A DNA stretch of 64,000 bases from Actinoplanes sp. NBC_00393 (GCF_036053395.1 NZ_CP107942.1:7582501-7646500); one strand, 5' to 3'; positions 1-8,592 are shown, numbered from the stretch's first letter. Notes: a model not told the origin generated them from the letters alone. A program made the numbers and translations.

Positions 1-410
1 CTGACGTGCAGATACTCCACCGCGGTCCGAAGCTGAGCAGCCCGGTTGCGCAACGCTGCGGAGGCCTCCGAGCGGGGCAGCGCCGGCAGGAACGAGAAGG
101 CGGCCATGAACGGGTCCGGCGGGGAGGCGAGGTTCCACCAGTAGTTGCGGACCAGGGATTCGAACTCCGCCTGGCCCTTCTCGGTGATCTCGTACGTCGT
201 CCGCGCCGGCCGCGCGCCCACCTGCTCGGTGGCCACCTCGCGCAGCAGCTCTTCCTCGGTCAGTTTGCGCAGGCCGTGATAGATCGATCCGGGCTGGACG
301 TTGGCCCACTTGTCGGCGTTCCAGCTCAGCAGCTGACGGCGCACGTCATAGCCGTGCACCGGCTGCATCAGCTGGACCAAACCGAGGATCATCATGCGAG
401 TCGCGGACAC
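1..410 (-). CDS. PadR-family transcriptional regulator (C-terminal part cut by window edge)
   Basis: Small DNA-binding repressor of the PadR winged-helix family. The N-terminus contains the family hallmarks RMMILGLVQ, then [12 protein letters not shown], then [11 protein letters not shown] and TYEITEKGQ, which form the helix-turn-helix and wing. The later part is helical and runs off the left edge, so length and C-terminal dimerisation helix are not visible. I chose the GTG at 410 because it follows a TACTCT hexamer by 6 nt (leaderless layout) and gives the usual start V-S-A-T-R-M-M; the ATG at 395 is the alternative. It is divergent from the acyl-CoA carboxylase alpha gene with 35 bp between starts, and a perfect inverted repeat lies between them, so autoregulation together with control of the carboxylase is likely (inference). 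The inducing ligand is unknown. Confidence 0.85.
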   Translation of the reverse strand, partial: MSATRMMILGLVQLMQPVHGYDVRRQLLSWNADKWANVQPGSIYHGLRKLTEEELLREVATEQVGARPARTTYEITEKGQAEFESLVRNYWWNLASPPDPFMAAFSFLPALPRSEASAALRNRAAQLRTAVEYLHV

Positions 411-438
411 TACTCAAGAGTAAAACGACCGTTAGGCT
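411..438. promoter_or_regulatory. Divergent leaderless promoters with a TACTC-N2-GAGTA operator candidate
   Basis: TACTCAAGAGTA (411-422) is an inverted repeat with 5-nt arms and a 2-nt centre. Read on the minus strand, TACTCT (422-417) sits 6 nt before the PadR GTG. On the plus strand TAGGCT (433-438) sits exactly 7 nt before the carboxylase GTG at 446. Both match the actinobacterial leaderless pattern TANNNT-N6-8-start. The repeat overlaps the PadR -10 and lies close to where the carboxylase -35 would be, so a dimer bound there could block both. Operator function is inferred. Confidence 0.55.
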
Positions 439-445
439 CATAGCC

Positions 446-2194
446 GTGCGGAAGATATTGATCGCCAACCGTGGCGAGATCGCCCTTCGGGTGATCCGGG
501 CCTGCAAAGACGCCGGCCTCACGAGCGTTGCCGTCTACGCCGACAGCGACCGCGACGCGCTGCACGCGCGGCAGGCCGACGAGGCCTTTGCGCTGGACGG
601 CGAGACCGCCGCCGACACCTACCTGCGCATCGACAAGCTGCTCGACATCGCAGCGCGCAGCGGGGCGGACGCGGTGCATCCCGGCTACGGCTTCCTCTCC
701 GAGAACGCCGAGTTCGCGCAGGCCGTACTCGACAAGAATTTGATCTGGATCGGGCCGAGCCCACAGGCGATCCGCGACCTGGGCGACAAGGTCACCGCAC
801 GGCACATCGCGCAGCGGGCGGGCGCGCCGCTCGTACCCGGCACTTCTGAACCGGTTGCGGAGGCAACCGAGATCGTCGCGTTCGCCGAGCAGCACGGCCT
901 GCCGGTGGCGATCAAGGCCGCCTTCGGCGGCGGAGGCCGAGGGCTGAAGGTGGCCCGCACGGCCGAGGAGATCCCGGCCCTGTTCGAGAGCGCGACCCGG
1001 GAGGCGGTGGCCGCGTTCGGGCGCGGCGAGTGCTTCGTCGAGCGCTACCTGGACCGGCCGCGGCACGTGGAGGCCCAGGTCCTGGCGGACACGCACGGCA
1101 ACGTCGTGGTGGTCGGCACCCGGGACTGCTCGTTGCAGCGCCGCCATCAGAAGCTGGTGGAGGAGGCGCCCGCGCCGTTCCTCAGCGACGAGCAGCGGGC
1201 GAAGATCCATGAGAGCGCGAAGGCGATCTGCCGCGAGGCGGGGTATCACGGGGCCGGCACCGTGGAGTATCTGGTCGGCCAGGACGGGACGATCTCGTTC
1301 CTCGAGGTCAACACGCGCCTGCAGGTGGAGCACCCGGTCAGCGAGGAGACCACCGGCATCGACCTGGTGCGGGAGCAGTTCCGGATCGCCGCCGGGGAGG
1401 TGCTGGCGTTCACCTCGGACCCGGCTCCGCGCGGGCACGCGATCGAGTTCCGGATCAACGGCGAGGACGCCGGGCGCAACTTCCTGCCGGCGCCGGGCCG
1501 GGTCACCGAGCTGACCTGGCCGTCCGGGCCGGGCGTGCGGGTCGACTCGGGTGTCGAGACGGGCAGCGTGATCGGCGGCAACTTCGACTCGATGCTGGCG
1601 AAGATCATCGTGACCGGCGCGACCCGGGCCGAGGCTCTGGAACGCTCCCGCCGGGTGCTCGACGAGACGGTGATCGAGGGCATCGCCACGGTTCTGCCGT
1701 TCCACCGGGCGGTGGTCCGCGACGAGGCGTTCACCGGCGAGCCGTTCACGGTGCACACCCGCTGGATCGAGACCGAGTGGGCCGGTGGGGTGCCGCCGTT
1801 CGCCGCCCCGGCTGCGCCGGAGGGCGAACCCACCGAGCGCGAGACCGTGGTGGTCGAGGTCGGCGGGCGGCGCATCGAGGTGCGCCTTCCCAAGACCCTG
1901 TTTTCCGGTACGCCGGCAAGCACCCCCAAACGCAGCACGAGCCGCTCGCGAGGCGGGTCGGGGGCCACGGCCGCGGTCTCCGGCAACGGGCTCACCGCGC
2001 CGATGCAGGGCACGATCGTCAAGGTCGCCGTCCAGGACGGCGACCAGGTGGCCGAGGGCGACACCATCGTGGTGATCGAGGCGATGAAGATGGAACAGCC
2101 GCTGCAGGCTCACAAACCGGGAACAGTGTCGGGGCTCACAGTCGAGGTCGGCGCGACGGTCACCGCCGGCACCGTGCTGTGCTCGATCGAGTAA
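446..2194 (+). CDS. Biotin-dependent acyl-CoA carboxylase alpha subunit (biotin carboxylase + BCCP)
   Basis: AccA-type alpha chain, 582 aa. It carboxylates its own biotin with ATP and bicarbonate and passes CO2 to a separate carboxyltransferase beta subunit, making malonyl- or methylmalonyl-CoA for fatty-acid and polyketide synthesis. The sequence shows the biotin carboxylase N-terminus [17 protein letters not shown], the ATP-grasp loop [11 protein letters not shown] near residue 160, [11 protein letters not shown], and [16 protein letters not shown], then a variable linker rich in T, S and R. The C-terminal biotinyl domain carries EAMKM with the biotinylated lysine at about residue 548. Length matches actinobacterial alpha chains (about 580-600 aa). 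GTG 446 follows a leaderless -10. No accD or accE partner lies in the window, so substrate choice cannot be read here. Confidence 0.95.
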   Translation: MRKILIANRGEIALRVIRACKDAGLTSVAVYADSDRDALHARQADEAFALDGETAADTYLRIDKLLDIAARSGADAVHPGYGFLSENAEFAQAVLDKNLIWIGPSPQAIRDLGDKVTARHIAQRAGAPLVPGTSEPVAEATEIVAFAEQHGLPVAIKAAFGGGGRGLKVARTAEEIPALFESATREAVAAFGRGECFVERYLDRPRHVEAQVLADTHGNVVVVGTRDCSLQRRHQKLVEEAPAPFLSDEQRAKIHESAKAICREAGYHGAGTVEYLVGQDGTISFLEVNTRLQVEHPVSEETTGIDLVREQFRIAAGEVLAFTSDPAPRGHAIEFRINGEDAGRNFLPAPGRVTELTWPSGPGVRVDSGVETGSVIGGNFDSMLAKIIVTGATRAEALERSRRVLDETVIEGIATVLPFHRAVVRDEAFTGEPFTVHTRWIETEWAGGVPPFAAPAAPEGEPTERETVVVEVGGRRIEVRLPKTLFSGTPASTPKRSTSRSRGGSGATAAVSGNGLTAPMQGTIVKVAVQDGDQVAEGDTIVVIEAMKMEQPLQAHKPGTVSGLTVEVGATVTAGTVLCSIE

Positions 2195-2243
2195 CACCAA
2201 GGCTCGATCGAGCAACACCGAGGCTTCCTCGAACAACGCCGAG
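2181..2243 (+). repeat. Three tandem copies of a 21-bp unit across the end of the carboxylase gene
   Basis: Units at 2181-2201, 2202-2222 and 2223-2243. The first two differ at only two or three positions; the third is more diverged but keeps the CTCGA, AACA and CCGAG core. Unit 1 contains the last codons and the TAA stop of the carboxylase gene. In unit 2 the stop-equivalent codon is CAA, so the downstream copies would be open in the same frame if the stop were lost. Confidence 0.75.
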
Positions 2244-2249
2244 GTAGGG

Positions 2250-2284
2250 GCGGGCCGCCGATACGGGACCTACCGGCGGCCCGC
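2250..2284 (+). terminator. Hairpin after the acyl-CoA carboxylase gene
   Basis: GCGGGCCGCCG (2250-2260) pairs with CGGCGGCCCGC (2274-2284), an 11-bp perfect stem with a 13-nt loop. No T-tract follows, as is usual in high-GC actinobacteria. The rest of the 315-bp gap (2285-2509) shows no convincing gene; it only leads into the Shine-Dalgarno of the DedA gene. Confidence 0.6.
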
Positions 2285-2509
2285 GGCCGCATCCCACCGG
2301 GAAACTGGGGCCCGGTGGCGCGGGCAGTCCAACGGTACGCCCGCCCGCCCCGGCGCATCGAAAAGGAGGCGCGCAGGTGTGACCCGGCCACGTACCGTGT
2401 CGGGCATCACCGCCGGGTGGGCCGGTTCGGAGGCATGCTGAACACAGCGCACTCTCAGCTACGCCCACGCACAATGCCGTGAGTCCCGAAGCCGCGAGGT
2501 GGCACCCCG

Positions 2510-3169
2510 ATGACCGAACTGTTGACCATGTTGGCAACGCCGGCTTGGGCGTACCTTGCTCTGTTCGGCTTCCTGGCCGTGGACGCTCTGGTGCCGGTCG
2601 TACCCATTCAGGCCATCATGATCACCTCTGGGGCCCTCACTGTCTACGGAAATCTCGATCTGGCTGCCGTCATCGCCGTGGGAACGCTCGGGATGTTCAC
2701 CGGCGACGCGATCGCCTTCGTCCTCGGCCGCTCCACCGGCGCCCGGCTGAGCGCGTTACGCGCCCGGTTCGCCCCGCGCAACGAGGACGCCGACCCGTCC
2801 AAGACCCGGCGGGCGGCGGAGCGGTTCACCCGCGGCCTACGCCGGCCGGGCCCGCTCGTCGTGCTGCTCTGCCGGTTCGTCCCCGGCGGGCGGATGGCGT
2901 CCGGCTACAACGCCGGCAAGACCGGCTATCCGATCAAGTTCTTCGTCGGTTACGACCTCGCCGCGGCGCTGAGCTGGGCCTGCTACGGCGGCCTGGTCGG
3001 GCATCTGGGCGGCACCGCGATCACTCAGGACGCCTGGCGGCTGTTCGCCATCGCGGCCACCGCCGCGGTGATCTTCGGCACCGCCGGCTGGATCCTGGCC
3101 CTCTTCGGCGGCAAGGACACCGAAGAGGGCGACAAGACGAAGACGACTACTGAATCTCGTGCAGCATGA
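2510..3169 (+). CDS. DedA-family integral membrane protein
   Basis: 219-aa membrane protein of the DedA (SNARE-associated/VTT) family. It has hydrophobic segments near residues 10-35, 45-75, 145-170 and 185-205, the re-entrant-loop signature FTGDAIAFVLGRSTG, and the CRFVPGGRMASGYNAG motif, the GRFxPxxR-type block with the conserved Arg. DedA proteins sit in the cytoplasmic membrane and have been linked to undecaprenyl-phosphate or phospholipid translocation and membrane-potential homeostasis; the substrate here is unknown. A good ribosome-binding site (GAGGTGG, 7 nt spacing) sets the ATG at 2510. It is convergent with the next gene and their 3' ends overlap by 23 bp, so neither has room for its own terminator. 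The C-terminal tail is charged (K, E, T-rich). Confidence 0.88.
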   Translation: MTELLTMLATPAWAYLALFGFLAVDALVPVVPIQAIMITSGALTVYGNLDLAAVIAVGTLGMFTGDAIAFVLGRSTGARLSALRARFAPRNEDADPSKTRRAAERFTRGLRRPGPLVVLLCRFVPGGRMASGYNAGKTGYPIKFFVGYDLAAALSWACYGGLVGHLGGTAITQDAWRLFAIAATAAVIFGTAGWILALFGGKDTEEGDKTKTTTESRAA

Positions 3170-4547
3170 GCTGCCGGGCCGCCTCGGCGATCGAGCCGGA
3201 GAGCGACGGGTAGATCGTGATCGTGTGGGCCAGCTGGTCCACGGTCAGGTTGTTCTCGATCGCCATGGTGATCGGCAGGATCAGCTCGCTGGCCTTCGGC
3301 GCGACCACCACACCGCCGATGATCTGGCCGGTCGCCGGGCGGCAGAAGAGCTTGACGAACCCGTCCTGCAGGCCGGCCATCTTGGCCCGGGCGTTGCCGG
3401 TGAGCGGCAGCATCACCTGCCGGGCCGGGGTCCGGCCGGAGTCCGCCTCGTTCTGCGACACGCCGACGGTGGCCAGCTCCGGGTCGGTGAAGACGTTCGC
3501 CGAGACGGTCCGCAGCCGCAGCGGCGCCACCGCCTCACCCATGGCGTGCCAGATCGCGATCCGGCCCTGCATGGCGGCGACACTGGCCAGCGGCAGCACA
3601 CCGGTGCAGTCACCGGCGGCGTAGATGCCCGGCACGTTGGTCCGCGACACCCGGTCCACGGTCACGTAGCCGCCGTCGCCGACCGCCACGCCGTACTCGG
3701 CGAGGCCCAGCTCAGCGGTGTTCGGGATGGCGCCGACGGCGATCAGCGCGTGTGAGGCGTCGATCACCCGGCCGTCGGAGAGGGTCACCCGTACGCCGTC
3801 GCCGGTGTTCTCCACCGACTTGCCCCGGGCCTGGCTGAGGATCGTCATGCCCCGCTCCCGGAACACCCGCTCGATCGCCATGGCGGCGTCGGCGTCCTCG
3901 TGCGGCATGACCCGCTCACGGCTGGAGACCAGGGTCACCTGGACGCCCATCGCCAGGTAGGCGCTGGCGAACTCGGCGCCGGTCACACCGGAGCCGATCA
4001 CCACGAGGTGGGAGGGGAGCTCGGTCAGGTCGTACACCTGGCGCCAGTCGAGGATCCGCTCGCCGTCGGGGCGGGCGGTCGGCAGGACCCGCGGGGTGGC
4101 GCCGGTCGCCAGCAGCACGGTGGTGGCCTCCACCGCGTACGTCTCGCCGTCGTCCGGCGTGATCAGCACCTGGTGGGTGTGCCCGAGCCGGTCCTCGCCG
4201 AGCTTGGCCCGGCCACGGACCACGTCCACCCCGGCCTTGATCAGCTTGGTCTGGATGTCACCGGACTGAGCCAGCGCGAGCTTCTTGACGCGCTCGTTCA
4301 CCGCCACCGCGTCGACGCTGACGCCGTCCAGCCCGCGCGAGCGGATCCCGAACCGCTCGTTGTGGCGGTATCCGGTCATCACCTCGGAGCTGGCGATGAA
4401 GGTCTTGGACGGCACACAGTCGGTCAGAACGCATGCTCCCCCGGGACCGTCCGCCTCGACGAGGGTGACTTCCGCGCCGAGCTGCGCGGCGACCAGGGCG
4501 GCCTCGTATCCTCCCGGTCCCCCACCGATGATCACGATCCGACTCAC
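3147..4547 (-). CDS. lpdA: LpdA-type NAD(P)H quinone reductase / flavoprotein disulfide reductase homologue
   Basis: 466-aa two-dinucleotide-binding flavoprotein. FAD-binding GGGPGGYEAALVAAQLG is at the N-terminus, the redox disulfide CVLTDC follows, NAD(P) binding VIGSGVTGAEFASAY is mid-protein, and the second FAD site is IYAAGDCTG. It resembles Mycobacterium tuberculosis LpdA (Rv3303c), a quinone reductase, more than lipoamide dehydrogenase: the catalytic His-Pro of true Lpd is replaced by Tyr-Pro (ITIYPSLSGS near the C-terminus). Unlike my recollection of mycobacterial LpdA, both active-site cysteines are kept here. I place the start at GTG 4547 because GGAGG lies 10 nt upstream and the FAD motif begins a few residues later; the longer upstream reading has no family counterpart. 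No 2-oxo-acid dehydrogenase E1 or E2 gene is nearby, which agrees with a stand-alone role. Confidence 0.85.
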   Translation of the reverse strand: MSRIVIIGGGPGGYEAALVAAQLGAEVTLVEADGPGGACVLTDCVPSKTFIASSEVMTGYRHNERFGIRSRGLDGVSVDAVAVNERVKKLALAQSGDIQTKLIKAGVDVVRGRAKLGEDRLGHTHQVLITPDDGETYAVEATTVLLATGATPRVLPTARPDGERILDWRQVYDLTELPSHLVVIGSGVTGAEFASAYLAMGVQVTLVSSRERVMPHEDADAAMAIERVFRERGMTILSQARGKSVENTGDGVRVTLSDGRVIDASHALIAVGAIPNTAELGLAEYGVAVGDGGYVTVDRVSRTNVPGIYAAGDCTGVLPLASVAAMQGRIAIWHAMGEAVAPLRLRTVSANVFTDPELATVGVSQNEADSGRTPARQVMLPLTGNARAKMAGLQDGFVKLFCRPATGQIIGGVVVAPKASELILPITMAIENNLTVDQLAHTITIYPSLSGSIAEAARQLMLHEIQ

Positions 4548-4622
4548 GACTGAACGACCTCCAAAGAGACAGGAACTGTGCCGACACGCACGTTCCATAT
4601 TCTCACTACCCGCTGCTGCGAC

Positions 4623-4628
4623 TATCGT
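4623..4628 (+). promoter_or_regulatory. Leaderless -10 (TATCGT) of the GGCT-like gene
   Basis: TATCGT is followed by exactly 7 nt and the GTG at 4636. No Shine-Dalgarno precedes that start, so a leaderless transcript is the simplest reading. Confidence 0.5.
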
Positions 4629-4635
4629 CGTCGCC

Positions 4636-5097
4636 GTGCGTCACTACGCCGCGTATGGCTCGAACCTGGATCCCGCCCGCATGCGGGCCTACTGTCCGCA
4701 CTCGCCGATGGTCGGCGTGGGGTGGGTCGAAGGCTGGCGTCTCACCTTTGCGGGTGAGGGAGAAATCGGCTGGGAGGGAGCGGTAACCACGATTGTCGAG
4801 TCGCCCGGCGACCGGGTGTTCGTCTCGCTGTACGACGTGCACCCCTGGGACGCGGCGCAGCTCGACGAGGTCGAGGGGGTGACCGCGGGCGCGTACCAGA
4901 AGGTCACCGTCCGTGTATCGACGCTCGACGGTGACGTGCCCGCCTGGGTCTACGTCTTCACCGGGTACGAGGGGGGCCTGCCGACCGCGTGGTATCTCTC
5001 CGAGATCGCCAACGCGGCCGAGAAGGCCGGAGCGCCCGACGACTACGTCGAGGAGCTGCGCGGGCGACCGACCGGGACCGCCTCGCCGGAGGTCTGA
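4636..5097 (+). CDS. Gamma-glutamylcyclotransferase-like protein
   Basis: 153 aa, GGCT/AIG2-like fold. The signature YGSNLDP opens the protein after only four residues, followed by RMRAYCPHSP and the small beta-barrel segments GWRLTFAGEGEIGWEGAVTTIV and VSLYDVHPWDAAQLDEVEGV (given in parts of the same region). The family cleaves gamma-glutamyl amines or dipeptides to 5-oxoproline; some members act on other amides, so the substrate is open. GTG 4636 is chosen because the YGSN loop must be close to the N-terminus. Convergent and directly abutting (0 bp) the GNAT gene; divergent from lpdA with an 88-bp promoter gap. Confidence 0.8.
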   Translation: MRHYAAYGSNLDPARMRAYCPHSPMVGVGWVEGWRLTFAGEGEIGWEGAVTTIVESPGDRVFVSLYDVHPWDAAQLDEVEGVTAGAYQKVTVRVSTLDGDVPAWVYVFTGYEGGLPTAWYLSEIANAAEKAGAPDDYVEELRGRPTGTASPEV

Positions 5098-6072
5098 TCA
5101 GCGGGCGGCCGCGGTCACCGTGGTCTGATACACGTTCGCCCGGTAGAGCGAGGTCATGCCGACCTTGCGGTACAGGCTCGCGGCGTCGGTCGGGTTCGCC
5201 AGATCGACGCCCAGCCCGGCCTTGGCACGGCCCTTGGCTGCATAGGCGGCGAAAGCACGGCGCAACAGCGCCTCCCCCAAACCCCGCTTACGGTACGCCC
5301 GGAGCACCGCGAGGTATTTGACCCAGCCCTCGTCGTTCTCCTCGTCGCCGCCGTTGCCGCCGGACTGCAGGGCCCCGGCGATCACCCCGTCGGCCTCGGC
5401 GACGAACCACTCGTCGAAGGCCACCCCGGACTCGGCCTCGAACTGCTCACGCCAGTCCCCATACGCCATCGCGGGGTGGTCGGCGTCCCGGAACGCCTCC
5501 TCGATCACGGCGTGGAACCGGCGCATCTCGGTCTCGTCGTCGGCCCGGACCGGCCGGATCGTCACACCCGCCGGTGGCTCCGGCGCGGCCGGGGACACCC
5601 CGTCGAGTTTCATCTGCATCCGGGCGTGCTGCTTGAGGAACGTGAAGCCGGCCTCGGTGAGCGCCTCGATGTGCTGTTTCTCGGTGGGGATGGCGCCGGC
5701 CCGCACCTCGTAGACGTCGTGACCCAGCTCGGCGGCACGCTCCGGCATCCGTGCCATCAGCAGGCCGAGGAGCGGCCGCTCGGCCGGCTCACCGGCATCG
5801 GGCCACACGTAGATCTCGGCGAAGTCGCGCGCCAGGCCGGTGTTGTTGCGCGGGTAGGCCCAGCCGACGATCCGGCCGGTGCCGTCCAGCGCCACCCAGC
5901 AGTCCCGGGACATGTCGGTGTTCGGCCCGGTCAGCTCCTCGCGCACCTCGTCGAGGGTGAAGTCGGGCTCGCCCAGCGCCGCGATGTCACTGGCGTGCAC
6001 CATCTCGAGGATCGCCGGGACGTCGTCGAGGGTGGGCCGACGGATCGTCCAGCCGGTGGGCAGCTCGGTCAT
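5098..6072 (-). CDS. Tandem-domain GNAT N-acetyltransferase
   Basis: 324 aa with two GNAT folds. Domain 1 runs from about residue 7 (WTIRRPTLDDVPAILEMV) to about 150, with VALDGTGRIVGWAYPR as its central strand pair but a weak acetyl-CoA loop. Domain 2 (about 160-324) begins VTIRPVRADDETEMRRF and has a clear acetyl-CoA loop, YRKRGLGEALLRRAF, followed by LGVDLANPTDAASLYRKVGM. In similar double GNATs only one half is catalytic; here the C-terminal half looks active. The acceptor is unknown. Start at ATG 6072; an ATG at 6081 adds three residues. Neither has a strong Shine-Dalgarno. Confidence 0.83.
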   Translation of the reverse strand: MTELPTGWTIRRPTLDDVPAILEMVHASDIAALGEPDFTLDEVREELTGPNTDMSRDCWVALDGTGRIVGWAYPRNNTGLARDFAEIYVWPDAGEPAERPLLGLLMARMPERAAELGHDVYEVRAGAIPTEKQHIEALTEAGFTFLKQHARMQMKLDGVSPAAPEPPAGVTIRPVRADDETEMRRFHAVIEEAFRDADHPAMAYGDWREQFEAESGVAFDEWFVAEADGVIAGALQSGGNGGDEENDEGWVKYLAVLRAYRKRGLGEALLRRAFAAYAAKGRAKAGLGVDLANPTDAASLYRKVGMTSLYRANVYQTTVTAAAR

Positions 6073-6116
6073 GCCCGGCATCCGACCACGGCCGGGCCGC
6101 GCCTGCCAACGGATTT

Positions 6117-6854
6117 TCAGCGGGCCAGGCGGTGGCTCAGCGACTCCAGCAGGCCCGCGAACTCGACCCGCTCGGCCCGGTCCAGCACCGCGTACGCCTG
6201 GCCGGCCAGCGAGTTCGCCACCGCCTCGGCCCACATCAGCCGGCGCACCAGCGGGCCGGCCGGCGGATAGGGCGGCTGCCAGCCGAACGCCACCGCGCCG
6301 GTCTCGCCGTCCGGCCCGGCGATGATCGCCTCGATCGGGGACAGCCCACCGGCCCGCACCGCGATCACGTGGACGCCCTGACGGTGCTCGTGCAGCAGGT
6401 GCAGCAGCACGGCGGCCCGCGCGCCCGGATCGGTGTCCGGCACCGGCATCGCCCGCCAGGCGGCGAAGAGCGGCAGGCCGGCCGGGTCCACCGCGTCCAC
6501 CAGACGGCCGGCGAGCTCGAGCAGCCGGGAGAGCCGCGGGAAGCCGCTGAGCTGGTCGTTGCCCCAGGTGCAGAGCTCGTGCAGGTGCCACTTGGCGACC
6601 TCGACCGGCGACGACGTCTTCACGGTCGCCTCCCAGCCGTCGGTGACCGCCTCCGGCGCGATGAACGCCAGCGCGGCGGCCACGGTCTCCGGCCGGACCT
6701 CGCCGAGCGCGCCGGCCCGGGCCGAGACGTGGTACGCCCAGCCGGACAGACCGAGCAGCCGGGCGCGGCGCAGGGTCTGCGGTGATTCCGCGAAGGCGCC
6801 GACGATCATGGCGAGTCCCGCTTTGGCGTTGGCGGCGGCCTGTTCCGGGGTCAC
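6117..6854 (-). CDS. SCO6745-family helical protein (function unknown)
   Basis: 245 aa, mostly helical. It matches the actinobacterial SCO6745-type family by pattern: a helix with GLSGWAYHVSARAGALGEV, then RPETVAAALAFIAPEAV, then a second half with WAEAVANSLAGQAYAVLDRAE. Family members often lie beside antibiotic or tailoring genes, but no enzymatic motif is visible and I do not assign a reaction. The start is a GTG without a strong ribosome-binding site. It follows the coiled-coil gene on the same strand with a 68-bp gap and precedes the GNAT gene by 44 bp. Confidence 0.6.
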   Translation of the reverse strand: MTPEQAAANAKAGLAMIVGAFAESPQTLRRARLLGLSGWAYHVSARAGALGEVRPETVAAALAFIAPEAVTDGWEATVKTSSPVEVAKWHLHELCTWGNDQLSGFPRLSRLLELAGRLVDAVDPAGLPLFAAWRAMPVPDTDPGARAAVLLHLLHEHRQGVHVIAVRAGGLSPIEAIIAGPDGETGAVAFGWQPPYPPAGPLVRRLMWAEAVANSLAGQAYAVLDRAERVEFAGLLESLSHRLAR

Positions 6855-6922
6855 CTGCCCGATTCTGCTCCCCTCGAGCGCCGAAAGAAAACGCTCCCGC
6901 GCGCCTCGACCGTCCGAATTGG

Positions 6923-7852
6923 CTAGTCGGCACCCTCTGCGGCCAGGTCATCCAGGGCTGCCTGCACGTCACCGACCCGCCGGCGGGCGGCCGCCGATTC
7001 ACGCTCGGCGGTACGCCGCGCGAGTTTGCGCCGGGCCACGTCGGCCACCGCCTCGGTGCGCCGGCGTTCCAGCTCGGCCAGTTCGGCGTCGAGGTCCTCG
7101 ACCAGGTGGCCGGCGTCGCGTTCGGCGGCCTCGGCCCGTTCCAGCTGTTCGTCCGCACGCCGCTCGGCGGCCAGCGCGGTGGACAGCTCACGGTCGAGTT
7201 CCCGCTGCTTGCGGTCGCGCTCGCGGCGGCGCTGCTCGGCGGCGGCCCGTTCCCGCGCCGACAGTCGCGGGACCTCCGCTCCCGCGTCCTCGTCGGGCTC
7301 GTCCTCCTCCTGGTCCTGGTCCTGGTCGGCGTCCGCCGCCTCGCCGGTGACCAGCCGCAACCGGGGCCGCGGCACCTCACCGAAGCCGGCGTAGGTGGCC
7401 GCCCGGATCAGCCGGCCGGTGCGCACCTGCTCGGCGATCTCCGGCTCGGCGAGCGCGGCGGTCAGGGTCGACTCCACCTCGGCTAGCGGCAGCCGGGCCG
7501 CCGGCACCCCGGCCGCGACCGCGAGCTTGCGGGCGGCCGCGACCAGCGCGGAGACGAACTGCCGGCGCTGGTTGGACAGTTCCCGCAACTGTTCGCCGTG
7601 CAGGTCACGCTGAGCGGCCCGGAGCGCGGTGGCCAGCTCGACCAGCTCGCCGATCAGCTCGGGGCGCTTGAGCGCCAGCAGGTTGACCACCCAGGCGGCC
7701 ACGGTGGGTTTCTTCAGCGCGGCGAGGCGTTTGGCCGCGTCCCGGTCGCCGCTGCGGCGCGCCTCGTCGACGGCGGCGGCCCGGGTGGCGACGAAGCTCT
7801 CCGGCGGGTCCTCGTAGAGCCGCCGGACGACGGTGTCGGTGCTGCTGGGCAC
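6923..7852 (-). CDS. Coiled-coil protein of unknown function
   Basis: 309 aa; I do not recognise a named family. The first 100 residues hold a conserved-looking block, SFVATRAAAVDEARRSGD and LKKPTVAAWVVNLLALK. A very acidic linker (D, Q and E-rich, around residue 185-205) follows, then a long, highly charged coiled coil (about residues 205-305) rich in R, E and A. No signal peptide or membrane segment. The GTG at 7852 begins 1 nt after the stop of the upstream MBL gene, so translation of the two is probably coupled; a longer upstream reading would run inside that gene and is not supported. Confidence 0.6.
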   Translation of the reverse strand: MPSSTDTVVRRLYEDPPESFVATRAAAVDEARRSGDRDAAKRLAALKKPTVAAWVVNLLALKRPELIGELVELATALRAAQRDLHGEQLRELSNQRRQFVSALVAAARKLAVAAGVPAARLPLAEVESTLTAALAEPEIAEQVRTGRLIRAATYAGFGEVPRPRLRLVTGEAADADQDQDQEEDEPDEDAGAEVPRLSARERAAAEQRRRERDRKQRELDRELSTALAAERRADEQLERAEAAERDAGHLVEDLDAELAELERRRTEAVADVARRKLARRTAERESAAARRRVGDVQAALDDLAAEGAD

Positions 7853-7853
7853 G

Positions 7854-8486
7854 TCAGTCGAGAACCGTCCCGGGAGCAGCGTGCTGGTACCTGGTATCGG
7901 AGAAGGTCTCCAGGTGCTTGTCGTAGACACCGGCGCCACGCTGGTTGAGCAGGCCGTCGTGCAACGCAAACGCCCGGGCGGGCCGAACCGTCCGGACGAA
8001 CTCCAGCGACTCGGCGATCGTCGTCCACGGCGCGTTCAGGGGCACGAAGAGAGTCTCCACCGGCTGGTCGGGAAGCGCGAACGAGTCACCCGGGTGGTAG
8101 AGGTTGCTGCCCTCGTCGGCGATCAGGAAGCCCAGGTTGGCGAAGACCGGGACGTACGGGTGGATGATCGCGTGCTGTCCGCCGTACGCCCGCACCCGGT
8201 ATCCGGCGGCCTCAAACTCACTCCCGGCCGTGACCGCGGTGGTGGCCTCGGCGACCTCGGCGAGCAGCGGCAGCACCGCCTCGTGCGCGAAGATCCGCAG
8301 ATCGGCGCGCCGGGAGACGGCCGAGACGACCGCCTTCACGTCGAGATGATCGAAATGCTCGTGGGTGATGAGCACGGCGTCCGCTCCGTCCAATGCGGAC
8401 GACTCGGAGAATTCGCCGGGATCGACGACGAGCACCCCCGCACCCTCGACCCGTAGGCAGGAATGCGTGAACTTCGTGACGCGCAC
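7854..8486 (-). CDS. MBL-fold metal-dependent hydrolase (UlaG-like)
   Basis: 210-aa metallo-beta-lactamase fold protein of the compact UlaG/'L-ascorbate lactonase-like' type. It starts VTKFTHSCLRVEG, has the metal site THEHFDHLD (HxHxDH) near residue 41, a later His in GGQHA, Asp in YHPGDSF, and a closing His in FALHDG. Such proteins hydrolyse esters, lactones or phosphodiesters; the substrate is unknown. A ribosome-binding site (GGAGGGG) precedes the start by about 6 nt. It is the first gene of a probable two-gene operon with the coiled-coil protein and is divergent from the DUF4349 lipoprotein gene. Confidence 0.85.
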   Translation of the reverse strand: MRVTKFTHSCLRVEGAGVLVVDPGEFSESSALDGADAVLITHEHFDHLDVKAVVSAVSRRADLRIFAHEAVLPLLAEVAEATTAVTAGSEFEAAGYRVRAYGGQHAIIHPYVPVFANLGFLIADEGSNLYHPGDSFALPDQPVETLFVPLNAPWTTIAESLEFVRTVRPARAFALHDGLLNQRGAGVYDKHLETFSDTRYQHAAPGTVLD

Positions 8487-8592
8487 GGGACCCCTCCGCT
8501 GCTGAATCGTGACCGGTCACCTCGCAGTCTGCCGGAACCGGGTGACGTGTGCCGCACGTCCCACCGGTCAGTCGAGACAGATCGGAGCAACG

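Noticed and set aside
160..180. GGATTCGAACTCC, which looks like a tRNA T-loop
   Set aside because: It lies inside the PadR gene, encodes its EFESL residues, and no acceptor stem, anticodon arm or D-arm can be drawn around it.
6073..7380. Upstream in-frame extension of the double GNAT through the SCO6745-like gene, giving one 760-aa protein
   Set aside because: The extension is in the wrong frame for the two well-defined genes it crosses and has no homology; the GNAT fold begins right after ATG 6072.
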